From Lagopus muta (Eukaryota > Chordata > Aves > Galliformes > Phasianidae), in contig NC_064438.1 in assembly GCF_023343835.1 (NCBI RefSeq), positions 19,240,077-19,304,076 on the forward strand: a stretch of 64,000 nt of DNA, in the 5' to 3' direction. A program made the translations under genes and the position numbers. This document shows positions 11,261-24,500 of the stretch, piece after piece. The first letter of the stretch is position 1. Each line of letters starts with the position of its first letter. The notes under the pieces were generated by a model. It was not told the origin of the DNA and ran no database searches. It saw only the letters and a program-made list of their open reading frames with translations.

Positions 11261-12181
11261 GCTACAGTCGGAAACCCACGTGGAAAACTGCGAGGTTATT
11301 TTGCTCAGGTTTCCTGCGTGTTTTGACACAACAGACAAGCAAACTGGTGATGAATTCTGAAGTGTTTAGGCCTTAGCCCCGTGCTTCTAAAACAAGCTAC
11401 CGTATGCATTGCTGGAGCTAAAATGCAGGGTAAGAGTTTGCACTGACTTAGCATCCCTCCTGCACACGGGTCTGCAGGCTCACACAGCTCTGTAAGGGCC
11501 ACAGCACCCTTTTTGAAATAGTTGGTGTGATGTTTTTTCGTTGTTGCTGTCAATGTACTGAAGAGTGAAACTAGGCACAGGAGTTCAAGCTCACTGCACT
11601 GCAAAGATTCACAAAGATGACACTGAAAGGCAGCAGCATCCTTCACTCCCTGTCCCCTTGGGTGGCTGCAGGCTCTGCCCCTGTTCTTCGGGCACCTGCA
11701 AGTGTTGAGCTGCTCTGCTCTGCAGCACACACAAGGTAAGACGTGCACTGTGTGAATGATTGTGAGCTGGGCTTGAGATACCGTGCCTCAGGTGTGTGGC
11801 TGCAGGAATGGCCTGTGTCTGTAGCGAGAAAGCTGGGATAAAAGCCCTGAACAGCATTTTTCTCACTCTGATGTAACCAATTCTTTACTGTCAAGGCAAA
11901 TCCCTATGTTGGATGTGGAGTTTAGCAGTAAATAAAGATATTTTCAGCCAGTGAGAGAGGAAGGCAAAAGATTTATTGTGGCGTTGCTGCAGTGATATGG
12001 ATCATTACCTCAATAAACTGTGTGTGTTTTACACTTTTAAGATATTCAGATCCTCTTTCTGAGGGAGAAATAGTCTCTTCTTTATCTTGTGCAATTCACA
12101 GTGCATCTGGTACCAGGACGCCCATGTAATTGATGGGCTTTCCCATCACCTCTTCTGTAAGAACAGCCCGTCTTCATTTTC

Positions 12182-12248
12182 ATTTGCATTATTCTCCTGT
12201 AAGTGCAATAATACATGGTATGAATTGCAAATGGGATGTCATTTGCAT
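12182..12248 (+). promoter_or_regulatory. Octamer (POU-factor) motif cluster
   Basis: Two perfect ATTTGCAT octamers at 12182-12189 and 12241-12248, with an inverted near-match (ATTTGCAAT) at 12225-12233 between them. It lies about 1 kb upstream of the COMMD9 start. Two exact 8-mers within 67 bases is suggestive, but the function is inferred only. Confidence 0.3.
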
Positions 12249-15101
12249 TGGGCTCCCCAGGTTTGGTGGGGAAAAGGTCTTCCTCTTGCAGAGGAACAGG
12301 TTTTACTTTCTGTATTGGGGAACCTTCAAGGGCAGAAAAATCCAAAGGGAGAAAATTTTATTTTCTATCATTTTTTATAAACAACAGGAAATGAGACTCG
12401 GGGGAATTTGGGGAAACAATCTGGGGGTATGAATTTACCGTGTGTGGCCTCTTGGAATTAATTAGTGTGATTGATCAGTTCAGAGAACTGCAGCATGTAT
12501 TTATGCTGCTTTCTCTAACAGTGCGTTACTAGTAAGTTTAATCCAGTGCAGGCAGTACATTATGGAAAGCTGAAGGTTTGCTTTGTGGAGAGGCCTTCCT
12601 GGGAGAGCTGACATGCTGCTGAATTTATGTGACAGTGAATCCTGTGGATGTCAGTTGCTTATCCAGGTGATGGTACCATGTAACTCGGTGCTCTGACTGG
12701 AAAAGGAGAACAAGCTATGCAGTGTCAGGTTACAAGAAATGTGGCTTTGTCTATTCCTTCCCTAGAGGGTGCACCTGAAAGATGTGATGATAGTCTGTCT
12801 TCCAGTAATCATTACTGACCTGAAGAAATACAGCAGTGTCTGTTAACTACACATCGTACATTAGAAAGTGAAGGGTGGGATTCTAATTTTTGTTTGCAAA
12901 ATGAAAAGTGTGTAAAATAAATGAACTAAAAAATTGTATCCCAAAGGAAAAATGAAATAGTTTTTTAGAGGTCAGGATTTAAGACCCAGGAAGCTGGAAT
13001 CTTGTCTTCCTTCACTTGGACCAATGTAAGTCATTTTTGTTACCCAAGTGACAGGAAGGAGATGCAACTTTTGTATAACATAAAACTCTGCATTACTAAA
13101 TGTAGGCATTATGAATGGAAAAGGCATGAAAAGGCAACACTGTATTGTGATCTCTGGGCAAGTAAGACTAAAGGAAACATAGAAGAACTGAATACAGGAT
13201 ATCACTGAAAATGGTAACTGTCCTCTTAAAATCTGCCTGCATGTTTTGTTTCCTGACCCCAAAAATTAGCATTTTCTATTATCAGAGGTAGGCAGAATGC
13301 GTCTAATGCTAAACATTCTGAAATGCCATCTCCAAGTGGGGAAGCAAGTCTTTGTGTTTTGGCAGAGGTCTTGTAAAGCAATCACTGTGCAACAATAGAA
13401 ATCAGAGTGAGCTATGCCTAGGTTAAGGACCTAATAATTCAGAATAACTTTGTCACATATATGGGTGGAGAGATACAAAGTGCAGGAGGGAGGAGAGGGA
13501 GCAGATAACTAAAGTTGCTGTTAAGAAGCATGGCAAGGGAGAACGTTTACTTGTGAATCACATATTTGGAACAAAAATATTGCCTGCCAGTAAACATAGC
13601 TGGCATCATGTTGAATTCATTCTCCAGTCTGCTTCCTATTGTTGTCATTTCCTCGCTGCGGAAGCCTTCTGGTTATGAAGAAACAATGATAGGTTTGTTT
13701 TAATATCAAAATCAAAACGCTCCTTTTGTAGCACACAAGTAGTCAGAAACCAGCAGAAATGCTTAGTAAACATGTTTCACCTGAAGGTGAGTGAATTTTT
13801 GTCCTGTTTTTCTTTCAATTTCTTATTCCTTTAGTACCATCTGTAGCTGTCCTCATGGTCCTCCGAAGTCAAATTTCCTGATGCAGCAGGGAGTGAAGGG
13901 TTGAGGCTGCATCATCTAAGAAAGGCTTGTCCTGTGATCAGTGTGCCTATCAGGAAGCTCTGAGAAACACAAATTCAGCTATCTGCTGTGCCAGAGGCAG
14001 TTCTGAGTTTGAAAAAATTGGTTAAAGGAATGGAGTGAATTGGATAACCTCCTTTAGTCTACTTACAGCCCTTTTTTTCCATGATTTCATGTCTATATCA
14101 CCCAGTGGGACCCAGCTGGGAGCTCTCAGCCTGCAGATGTATCTGTGCAGCACTCTGTGCAGGAATTGGCTTGGATATGAAGAGCTGAAATGCTGTTAGT
14201 CCAGACAGAGTCTGAAAACTAAATTCTTCTTCTGTATAGGGCAAATTTATTTGTGCCCAGGCCTGGGTGATACAGCTATAATGCTGACTGATTTGGAGTT
14301 CTCTTGCTTGAGCCAGCCTGGGTACCTACAAATTGTTCTCTCTGAAGTAGTGCAGAAATGTCTGTGTAAGACAGTATGTGGGCAATAGCAGTTCAGGGAA
14401 CTGGGTAAGTGAGCAATCTCCAGACTGTGAGACTCTTAAATACTGGTTATAACTTTCTAAATTCAGGATCTCCCAAACATGCAGGTATGGGTGTATGGAT
14501 ACATGTACATACTAGCTGTTACTATCAGATAATAAGTACTTACTGTCACACCTAGCCTCTGTTCCCTGCCTTGTGAAAAACAAAGACCCCAAACCTTCAG
14601 AACTTGGTAATTCGTATGGAGGGATAGGATGAGTGGCCCTGGTTGGGTATTACTTGAGAAGAGCAGAGGTGAGAAGAGATGAGTTCTGAAGGGTAGTGGG
14701 AGGTTTCTGGTGGGAATTGGAGATCTCCTGGGGCTTGGAGTGGGAGCACCGTTCTTCATTTGCCTGCTCACTTAAAATAGTGAATTGTCCTTGGTTGTTG
14801 TTTTGTTTTGTTTTTAATCTACTGCTACCTGACTAGCAGGTGTCGTGGTTATGAGAGACACCTCTATGTCCTCTCAAGTCCATGCAGTTGTAAGAGCGAC
14901 ATGGATAATTACATGTGTCAAGAAACAGTCACAGGCAATTTCCTTGTGATCACCTGTCTCTGCCGGACTCCTGAGGTGTTTAAACCTCTTCCTACCTGGA
15001 AAATATTGGGAGAGAAGTTTCCTGTATGCTTTTTTTTATTTTGATGGAGAGAGAATAATATCCGACTGCTTTGGTTTGCTTTTTGTTTGTTTGTTAAACA
15101 T

Positions 15102-15131
15102 AAAAAAAAAAAAGAGGGGGGGAGGGAGGGG
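15102..15131 (+). repeat. A-run followed by G-run tract (potential G-quadruplex)
   Basis: Twelve A residues, then a GAGGGGGG-type stretch with runs of seven, three and four G separated by single A residues. The long first run can be split, so four G3 tracts are available on the plus strand. Confidence 0.6.
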
Positions 15132-15549
15132 AAGAATTGAAGATTGAGAGAAGTACTGGAAGAACTAAGTGTATTAGTGTATTTCAGATCCAAAGTATTT
15201 CTCTCCTACAGAAGTCAGCTATGGTGACAAAATAAATTCCATGAAACCACAGGACAAAAATGAAGGGATGGAAAGCTGAATGGAAGAATTTCAGTAAGCC
15301 ACTGTAAAGTACGCTTTATGTTTTTAGACACAGCTTATATAACTCCAATGACAGATAAACATTTTGCAAAAATGTCATCTTTGTTTTAGTCCATCAACTG
15401 CAGTAAGTGCCCAAAATAAATGTATGTGACAGGGAATGTGTTGTGAGGAAAGAGCCAGTCTTGCTGTTCTAAATATGATCAAGGTAAAAAAAAAAATAGA
15501 CATAAAAAAAGCAATCACATAACTTGACAAAAAGCATTCCAACAGCCAG

Positions 15550-15551
<2 letters not shown>

Positions 15552-15592
<41 letters not shown>
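15552..15592 (+). repeat. Poly(T) tract, 41 T
   Basis: An uninterrupted run of 41 T as given. No adjoining retrotransposon body or target-site duplication is evident, so it may be a simple expansion. The length is prone to sequencing error. Confidence 0.9.
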
Positions 15593-17702
15593 CCTCTCCT
15601 TAGGAAGTTAAAAAGGAAAGGAATAAATTTAGCTTCTTTACAATTCTTGGTTGGAGAATTGTAACCTTTCATACTCCAGGAAAAGATGCTTCAGTTCTAG
15701 CTCACTTTGGCTGTTCATGGCTCCGTCAGAGAGAAATCCCTTGGAAGATTAAGGTTTTGATGGGAAGAACCATTAGACTTTTCCTTGCAGTTGTATTGTA
15801 TATTCATTGGAGCATCTGTTGCAGAACAATGGTCTCTTCTTTATGAGCTTTCTGCTGCAAGGCAGGGCTGTGCTGTGTAACCGCACCCTGCTGGGTGTGG
15901 GCAGTTTCCCTGCTGTAAGGAAAAGCGAAGCTGTTCTGCTCTGACTAAAAACAGTTCCCCAGTAGGTAATCCTGCTTTATAGAATGAGTGAGATAAACCG
16001 AGAGACTTCTATTCCCTAGTAACTTCTGTGTTTTATTTTATTTTATTTAAGTAGTGTTACCTTAGCAACAAGTGAGCAGAAACTAGGAAAGGAATCTTCA
16101 CAGAGCACACATGCATGCTTGGGTTTACTAGTGCTAGCTGTAGTCTGCTTGTAGTTATGTTCTCCAAACAGGACTTTCCTGAAATGTCTCCAGCTTTCTA
16201 AAGTCTCATTTATGCTATCTTACGTATTGATGAACGTGTCAGTGTTTCCATGCCAGAGCTAGGACAGAAGTTTATATTCCTGTTATTACTGGGAATCATG
16301 CTTAGATGTGTTACCAGCAGGTCGAATTTCCCCCTAGATGTCTGGTCACATCTGTGCTAGTAAGCTCGACAGAGGCAGAGATTATACCTGAGCCCTTCAC
16401 TGTTGAATTGCTAGTGCTGTTCTTGATGTGGTTTCCCATTGTACTGATTGTCATTCTCCCAGGCAGCTCCAAGGCATAGGTCAGGAACTAGCATGGACTA
16501 GGAGGAAACTGGCTGAACAGTGTACTTGCAGCCATCCAGTCCAATAGGCTGAGAGCTGAGGAGCTGATGCAAACAGTCTCATGAAATTCATCTCAGAGTC
16601 GGTCTTTGCATGATAAGACAGTCCAGAACATGCTTGATTTACTAGCAACATATTTAGTTTACTTGCACAAATCTAACTTTTACATTCTTCTCCTCAGTCC
16701 ATTTGCTCCAGTTAAAATGAACTTTCCAAAAGACATGGTCTCTCTGTTTAGTCCACCTAACCCACTGCACAAACATCAGTCACCAGAGACTGCATCAGTT
16801 CTCCTTAGCTTTTGTGCCTAAGGGCAGAGAGAGACTACAGTACAGATGCAGACACGAAAGGCTAAAATCCAGGACTTTAATCCTGAGATTTTGGAACCTG
16901 TGTTATTTTAGGCATGTTGGCAGAGGGGGGGTGCAGAGTGCCCAAGGCAGAGACATTTTTTCTATCCATCAGTTTCCTGCCTGCAGGCTGACTGCAAGGA
17001 TTTTTTTTCCCCTCATATTTCTAGCTAGCAGAACTTTGTCAACAATTTTGAAACTTCCAGTATCAATTAAGGCAGCAATAGGAGACAAATGCTTGCAAAA
17101 TTGATGGAGAGCAAAAATAAACAATGAAAAAGCACATGTTGCTTTAATAGCCAGCTGATGTGAGTGATCTTTATTAGCATGCCAAATGGCTCTGTCTTCT
17201 ATCAGAAGCGTAGATTCCTAAGGACTTACGAGTCATAAAATTAGCAACAAACTCAGAGGAAACTTCGCTAGCATCCTCATCCAGGAAGACTTAACCAGCT
17301 TGATATGTGAAACTTTGCCAACATAAAAATGTTGGCTGTTTCAGCAGACACCATGACTTCTAACAAGTTTCGCTCTAGTGGCAAAACACTTAATGTAGAT
17401 CCAGCTGCATCTAAAGAAAAGCATTTTGTATTTTGCTGGTTGAGGTGTGTAGGAACATGAGTATTTAGTGGAGGCTGTAAGAAAATCTAGGTGCTGATGT
17501 AGCCAACCCAATATCAAAAGTACAAAGAAAATTGATGTTCATAAAGACTTGTTTCTAAATGGTAGATGGTTCAGATGCTGCTAGTACTCCTTTGGGTTCA
17601 TGTGCTTTTCAAATGTGGGTGCCAGACACAAGTTAGCTATGGGTAAGTACCAGTAAGTCTCTAAATAGACAGAAAGATCCTTAATGAGTGCACCACAAGC
17701 CA

Positions 17703-17765
17703 AGAGTCATAGAGAGTCATAGAATATTCTAAGTTGGAAGGGACTGGAACATGCTCTCCAGAGCG
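17703..17765 (-). mobile_element. CR1 LINE fragment, 3' terminus, minus orientation
   Basis: On the minus strand it reads as the CR1 end GTCCCTTCCAAC followed by TTAGAATATTCTATGACTC and a second degenerate copy of the terminal octamer unit. It is very short, 5'-truncated and diverged. It abuts a plus-oriented CR1 piece at 17785-17905. Confidence 0.75.
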
Positions 17766-17784
17766 GTAGTCAAGGCAGAAGGCC

Positions 17785-17905
17785 TCCTGGAGTTTAAGCA
17801 GTGTTTGGTCAGCTCTCTCAGACATGGAGTTTGAATACAGGGTGGACTGTGTGGAGCCAGGAGTGGGACTTGATCCCTGTGGGCTCCTATGGTTCTAGAT
17901 TGGAG
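17785..17905 (+). mobile_element. CR1 LINE fragment, near-3' end, plus orientation
   Basis: It contains the CR1 tail signatures GGAGTTTAAGCAGTGTTTGG, CTCTCAGACATGGAGTTTGA and GTGTGGAGCCAGGAGTGGGA, then CTTGATCCCTGTGGG. The terminal repeat is decayed. It is an old copy with many substitutions. Confidence 0.75.
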
Positions 17906-20900
17906 ATATTGCCATGGAAGTGTTTGAGAATTAACTTCTCTGCTGTTAATCCTGCTGCAGAAACAGATGTATCCTGTAGAGGGAGAGAGATTTGGAGTTG
18001 TAATTTGTCAGGAAAATACAGGAAGAGTTGTTACAGCTCAACTGTCAAAATCCTTACCTTGGTCCTTTGGTAATAGGTATACAAAGCTACTTGTGTCTAC
18101 TTTGGTGAAAAGTTTTGAGATTTGTAGATAGAAAGTGTTAGGCAAGCTGTAAATCTGGTTCTTGAAACGAAACAATTAAAATATTGAAAAGTTATACAAA
18201 TTAGAATACTTGACCATCAACCTTTGAATGCGCATTGCTTTAAAAGCCTTTGCAGGCATGAAGACAAGGATCTTGTGTTTAGCATTTTGACATGTACTTC
18301 TTCTTAATGCAATTTAGAGGCATCGATTGGTCTGCATGACTCAGGAGAAAATCTATGTTGATCACTGCAAGTGACAGATAATCCTTACTGTAAGGACTTG
18401 TCGATGTTAGCCTCTTTTTCTCTTACAATTTCCAATATTTATTTGTATTGGTGAAACCAGCTGATTTTGGGAGGATAATAGCAGTGTAGGACCATTAGCA
18501 ATATTGGTCTGACTCTGTGTGGCTTTGCGCCCTGTGCATTGTCAGAATCTGTCATCATTTCTTGCAGTGGCTACAAGACATACAAGCAGCATACAATTAA
18601 AGCCTTTCCTGTTGCACCGATGCAGCATTTGTCCCCATCTCTATTTAGTAGATAGCTGTCATCCTGATAGGGTTCTGATTTTACTTTTTAGGAATGGAAC
18701 GAAGCCACACGGTTAGTACTCAGGTTTGTACTTTTCAGTGCCTGTTCTCCATCATCTTTTGGATGACAGTATTCTTTCTCCCCTGGCCTCCCAGCTGAAG
18801 CAGCTAGTGCCTTTCCAGTTTGAGTTACTGATACTTGAGACTCTTCAGATGGGACTGCTAATTAGCAGACAAAACCACTGCTGACAGATGTGATCTGCAA
18901 AGCTCTGTGCTAACAGACACTATCCATGTGTGATGTGAGTCTGTGGACACTTGTCTGTATTAAAATTGGAAACCAAGCAGCTTAACACCATTGTGAAGAA
19001 GGCACTAAATATTAGTCTTTCATCTAAGGGGCTAAAGGAAGATGAGTATTTTCCAGCAGAAATCATTTGGCCTAGATGTACTATCAAGCTTTTACAAGTT
19101 TCTTTATCCAAGATCTCATCCAAACTTAACAACTATTCACTAATCTTCACAAAACTCCTGGGAGAAAATTTCATATATATCTCAAATCAATGGAACTGTG
19201 TCTATTTTTTTTTTAAGCAGAGTTACTACTGGCAAGACAGAAAGAACACAACACCAGGGACAAAAGTGAGACTTCAAATCTCTCTTATAGAAGCAAAAAA
19301 GCAAACAAACCACAGAGCTGGCAAAGGATAAATGTAAAGTTTAAACTTCATGGAAGGGGATATTTCTACCTCCCTACTCTCCTTTTAAGTGTGTTATCCT
19401 CTTGGTGTCCCTCAGCATGACTTGACTATGCTGAGGTCATGCCATGAAGCAGTGGCCAGCCAGCAGCAGAGGCCAGCTCCCAGCCTTTCCCTTGCCATCA
19501 CTGCAGGCCCCTGCCACACCATGCAAGTAGCAATATGGAGCAGAATATAGAAAGGGAAAAGCTCGAACCTACTGAAGCTCATTGGCTAACTGTGACTGAC
19601 AGCAGCTGTCAGAAAGGGCTTCTTCAAGGCTGGTATGTAAGATAGCAAACCTCAGATGTGCACTTTTCTGTTGCCTGGTTCTTGCCTTCAACAGGCAAAT
19701 AGGAGGATCTGTTACTGGAAAACATTATCAGTGGGAGAGCAGTCTCCGTGTAGACGGCCCCACGCTGCCCTGATCACCTCTTGCCGGTTTTGTCTTTAAA
19801 ACTAAGTGAAACATCAAGGACCAACTCTGAGATGCCGTGATGCCAGTATCAACAAACTGACTGTAGAAACATTTCATCAGTTTAATTCTCTGTATTCATT
19901 ACAAAGTCTTGCTGCAACACAGCCCTTTGTAGTCAGCTGCGGGAGAAACCAAGGTCGCAGTGACACAACTTATAATCTCTGCTTAACCATTTCTTGCTTA
20001 CTTCCACTTTTTCACAGTATAAACCCAACTTGATCACTATCCCCTGCACTGCCTGCTTTAACCACTGGGTGCCAGGGGTCTCCCAGCAGGGAGCTTCTCA
20101 TGCACAGCTCATCTTCTAGTGATGGGACTGCTGCCTGCAGATAAGCAAAGCCTTATGAAGAAACCAGTGCGGTTCTCCAAATCCAAATGTAGAGTGTAAG
20201 TGCAGAATGCATGGAACTGTTGAGTTTTGTAACATGAATCACTTGTAAATTTGCCAGGGCACTGTGCAAAATGCACCTGTACAAAAGGAAGAGGCCAGTG
20301 TTCAACCACTTCATCTAGCTGTGCTTGTGCTCAGCCTGCACTTGTGGTAAGCGCAGGCTGTGAGGTGCACTCTGGGCAGTGGCAGAGAGAGCTGGCCTCA
20401 CGCTCTTGCATGCTTTAAGAAATTGCATACATTTATTCACCATGGCTAGTCTTGTGGCTCAGGCTGTCTGCAAGGTAACAGCAGCTGTGATTTTGATTGC
20501 ACCAAGAATACCATCAGCTCATTTTATATGAGAATAAGTGACAGAAGTGTCACCATTACTTTGAATTGCACTTCAGTAAGTAAAGGGATTCATGACCCAT
20601 TATCAAGGAGTCATTCAGCTCCTTTTGTTGCGCTTGCTGCCTTTTATTGATTTGAAATGAGAATTATAAAGAGCTGATTTCTACCTTACTAGTTGGAATT
20701 GTCTTTTCATTCTGTTAAAGTACCAGCTAGTTCAAAGTAGATCAAGTGTAATCAATTAGAAATTATGATCAAGAAAATCTTAAAGCTTTGATTTATTTCA
20801 GTAGTACCTAAGAAAGCAGCTTCTTTCTATAATTGTTTTGAGTGGGTGAGAACTGAGAAAAGATGAGGTGCACTCCATACACTCAGAAGAGTCTCTGTGG

Positions 20901-21532
20901 AAATGCTCCAAATCAGAAAAGCAGAACTGCAAATACTAAGAAACATGAATACAAATGATATCCCTTTTTCTTCTGCTAAAGCTCTACCTAATCACAACCC
21001 CAACATGCTTATATTAATAAGGCGTAGTAGGGGTAAATGTCAAGGTAAATGCTTTAAAAATGTCTTTCTCTCTATTATGAATATCATCATGGACTATTAA
21101 AATTAAAGGGCTCTTATAAGCATAATTGATTTTTCATTATTTATCTGCTGTTACCCTTATTCACTTCCTTGGGTGTGGGTAGTGAATCATCAGAGGAGTG
21201 TTTCGTATCTGTACAAGTGTATGTTAGATGTTTCACCTCTGTCTTTTTATAAATAGCACAAACATAACTGTATTTGTGCCTCCAGAATTTCAGGACATGA
21301 AGCAGCCTCTGCCAGATCAGACTACAAAAAGAAGCTTCCTGCAGGCAGCCTGTCTTCTGCCAATTTTTATATGTTTTTCTGAAATGTCTTGTATTGATGA
21401 CCAGAGTGTGTGGAGTGATGAATTCTGTGGACTACTGGTCCACTCTATCTTGGAAATTCCTCACTAAAGTTATGCTGGGTGGCACTGAGCATCTTGAACC
21501 TGCCGTGGCTGGCCAGCTGTACCTACAGCCTT

Positions 21533-21573
21533 TGCGTGTGCGTGTACATGCCTGTGTGCACATGTGCATGCAC
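21533..21573. repeat. Alternating purine-pyrimidine tract (Z-DNA prone)
   Basis: About 41 bases of GT/GC/AC/AT steps (TGCGTGTGCGTGTACATG and then TGTGTGCACATGTGCATGCA) with one break in alternation. It is an imperfect microsatellite, and its sequence type favours left-handed DNA. Confidence 0.6.
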
Positions 21574-24500
21574 TAGAAATAAGTGCCTACATGAAACAAG
21601 ATGTTGTGAGGCAGCTATCACTCATTTAGGTTTTAGTGTAATCTAACGGGGAAATAATTCAACTTCCTTACCTCGTGTCCATTATAAATTAATAGTACAT
21701 GTGATAACTCCTTAATTTTGTGCTTAAGTTCACCTTGTAACAGTGGAAATTATCTAATTACTTTAAGGCTTCAGATGATGTCAATGTGAAGCATGCCATA
21801 AACAAATTTAATTAACCTAGCTCACAGCTGGACTCTTACCAATAGGACTTGAAAAGGACAGTACAAAATAAATATCTTTCTTTTAAGGAAATTCTTTGAA
21901 TTACATAAGATATGTGGAAGGTATCTTCTTCACCAACACATCATCTACTTACTACACAGTAGACAAACCATGTTTAACAGAAATTAATACCAACTTTCAC
22001 CAGAAGACATACCTGCTACCACTGCGTAAGTATTCGCTGTACCTCTCAATCCTCATTGCCATAAATGTGTTTTGGATGAAAATATAATGAGCTACATTTG
22101 GAAGCACTGGAAACCTGAAATTTGCTTTTTTTTTTTTTTTTGCTATCATTATGCCTGCATTGGGCCTTTTTTAGTCAGAAACAGGCTGGGATTTTTGGCA
22201 AGGGTTCTGCAACAGGAAACATCAAACAGAACAGTCATCAGACAGCTAAAATACCAGTACAAGGGCCAGCAGGGCCTTGAGCTCTGCCCTGGAGAGCAAG
22301 CACAGAACTAGATTTGCCTAAAACCTAAAATATTTTGTTTCAGTCTCTAACAGCTTTTGATATAGTAGTTTTGAAATAGTCCATTTTGCTATTCTTCTAC
22401 AGGAATTGATATAAATTCTCACCTGATTAAGAAAAGAATGGGAATAACCAGATACGCTAAGATAAAAAAAGCACAAGTGTATTTTCTGAATGGTGGGACC
22501 GTGGCTGTACTGTGGCTGCAGGCAACGAGTGATGAGAATGAGATGTGCTCTTGGAGCTGAAAGCAAACAGAACTGTTTTCCACATGTTCTTTCATGGTGA
22601 TTCGGGCAGATCTGTCACCAGTTTCACAGCAGAATCAGGGCTGTGCCCTGCAGTATTTTGTGCCCAGCAGCTTTTTCTGTAAGGGAGGAAGGATGTACCA
22701 GGTGGGTGCCTGCTCCATGGTGCATGCAAAAAGACAGCTGTGTCACTGTGAGTATGTGAGGTACAATCCAAGCTGTAGGGTGGCAGCAGTGAATGTCAGT
22801 GGTGGGACTGTCAGGTTCAGTGTGCGAGGTCTGGCTGGGCTGCTTTGGAGAAGCAATGGAGTGGTGCCATGGACAAGAAGTGGTATGTCACCATGCTGGC
22901 TGGCCAAGGGGGAAGGAGGCAGCTGGCAAAAATGAAAGCTGGCATTTATTGATTAGCATTGAAAGTATACAATTTTCTTTTTTTCTTTTTTTTTTTTTAA
23001 GTACCCCATCGGTTCTCATTAATTTAATTGTATTTAATTGATTTTTTTTGTTGTTTTAATTCAGAATGTGTTATGAATATGGACGTTTGTGTGTTTTCCT
23101 CTCAGGAAAATTGTCGTGCAGAATGGAGCTTGCAAACAACTCCATCCTTTTAGGGCATACTGTATTTAGTGCTGGTACCTCAGATACATAGTTTGATGTG
23201 AAAGTCTGAATCTTTTGCCATGCCAAGAAGGGCACCTAAGCATTAGTGTGCTTGTTGTTTTGTTTCCTGCAAACTGGGACATTCGGCAAAAAATCTGACT
23301 TCACTCCTTTTCCCCACAATGATAGCATTGTACACTTGAATGCAGCCACAACTCAGCATCAACAATGGGAATCGTAGTTCATGGTACCAGTTTGAATTGA
23401 AGGGGTACTGGTGAATGTCACAGCCTTAAAAAGCGGTGTGTCTGAACCGAGATTTTGGAAACAATTTTGATTGATTGATTGATTCATCTATGTGAGTGTT
23501 GTTTAATCCAGACTTCTGGATATTTCTCTGTAAAAAACAGCAACAAAATCTCAAAACATTTCTTCTGACATGGTTATGAAATCACTTTAGTTGAAAGGTG
23601 AACTCACTGAGTCTAACATCATCTCTAGAAAGTCATTTCTTGCCTTGGAGCCACCTAAGTTTCTGTGTCACTAGAAACTTGATTGGTTTTACCAAAGCCA
23701 TGCATCCACACTGTGAAAAATTGTATTGTCAGAAGGCCTATTCCCTATGGAGAGTTGTTCAGGGACGAGCACTGCAGATGTGATTTCATTGGCAGCGTGT
23801 TTCTCTGGTATCTGTGCTTGCTGAGGATCGGTATCAGCTCAGGAAGAAGGTGCATGCATGCAACAGAAAGGCTAGGCATTGGTGGCTGATGTTTATAATT
23901 TCTGCCTGTCAACATGCAAACCCGTGATAATAAAAGGCAACATATATGTAGTAGAGTAAACCAAGCCTTAAGAAATGCTTTAGTTTTGCCCATAACTCTT
24001 TGTGACAGTCTACATGGAAGCACTGAATCCTTGTGTTGTGGTGGTACTTTGCCAGTATATGCTGATGTTACACAACCTGTGTGGTGTATTGTGCAGTGAT
24101 ACAAATACCATGGGACTGTAGCATTGCTTCCAAGAAAAATTCCTTCCATCAGGAAGAATAATGATTAAATCAACACAAGCCCAGGTTTTTGTTTTTAAGT
24201 CAGCTTAGTGACACTAGCCTGAATCAGTGTGTTTGCAAATGATGCATCATGAATTCTCCTATCGTCATATACAAACTGTTGTAATTCATACAAGTACAGT
24301 CTTTCAGGAGATGTGCATAAAGGTAGGAGTTTATACACCAAGATGAAAACAGCACAACTAATTATGTGTCAGTCCTTTATGCCTTACCTCTATACTGTAT
24401 TTGTAATCTCTAGAGAAGTAAGGTATGTGTAGGGCAGAATATCAGAAACTCCACTGCAGCAGTCCTGCCAAGAATACTTATGATGTGTCTCCCTTCATAT

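Larger units (their letters stand above)
11261..17702. other. Intergenic DNA between COMMD9 and PRR5L, proximal part
   Basis: No gene is recognised. It contains a small octamer-motif cluster at 12182-12248, an A-run followed by G-runs at 15102-15131, a T-run at 15552-15592 and a short TTTTA repeat at 16031-16049. Open frames are short and carry no domains. Confidence 0.6.

Noticed and set aside
10485-11326. Long overlapping plus-strand ORFs (184 and 216 codons) over the COMMD9 island
   Set aside because: They are antisense shadows of GC-rich COMMD9 exons 1-3 and the promoter. Stop codons are rare in such DNA, and the products are Arg/Gly/Ala-rich without domains.
15552-15592. Long T- and A-runs as tails of processed pseudogenes (also 38562-38600, 50905-50933, 60297-60315)
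   Set aside because: No gene-like body adjoins any of them and no target-site duplications were evident, so they are better read as simple tracts.
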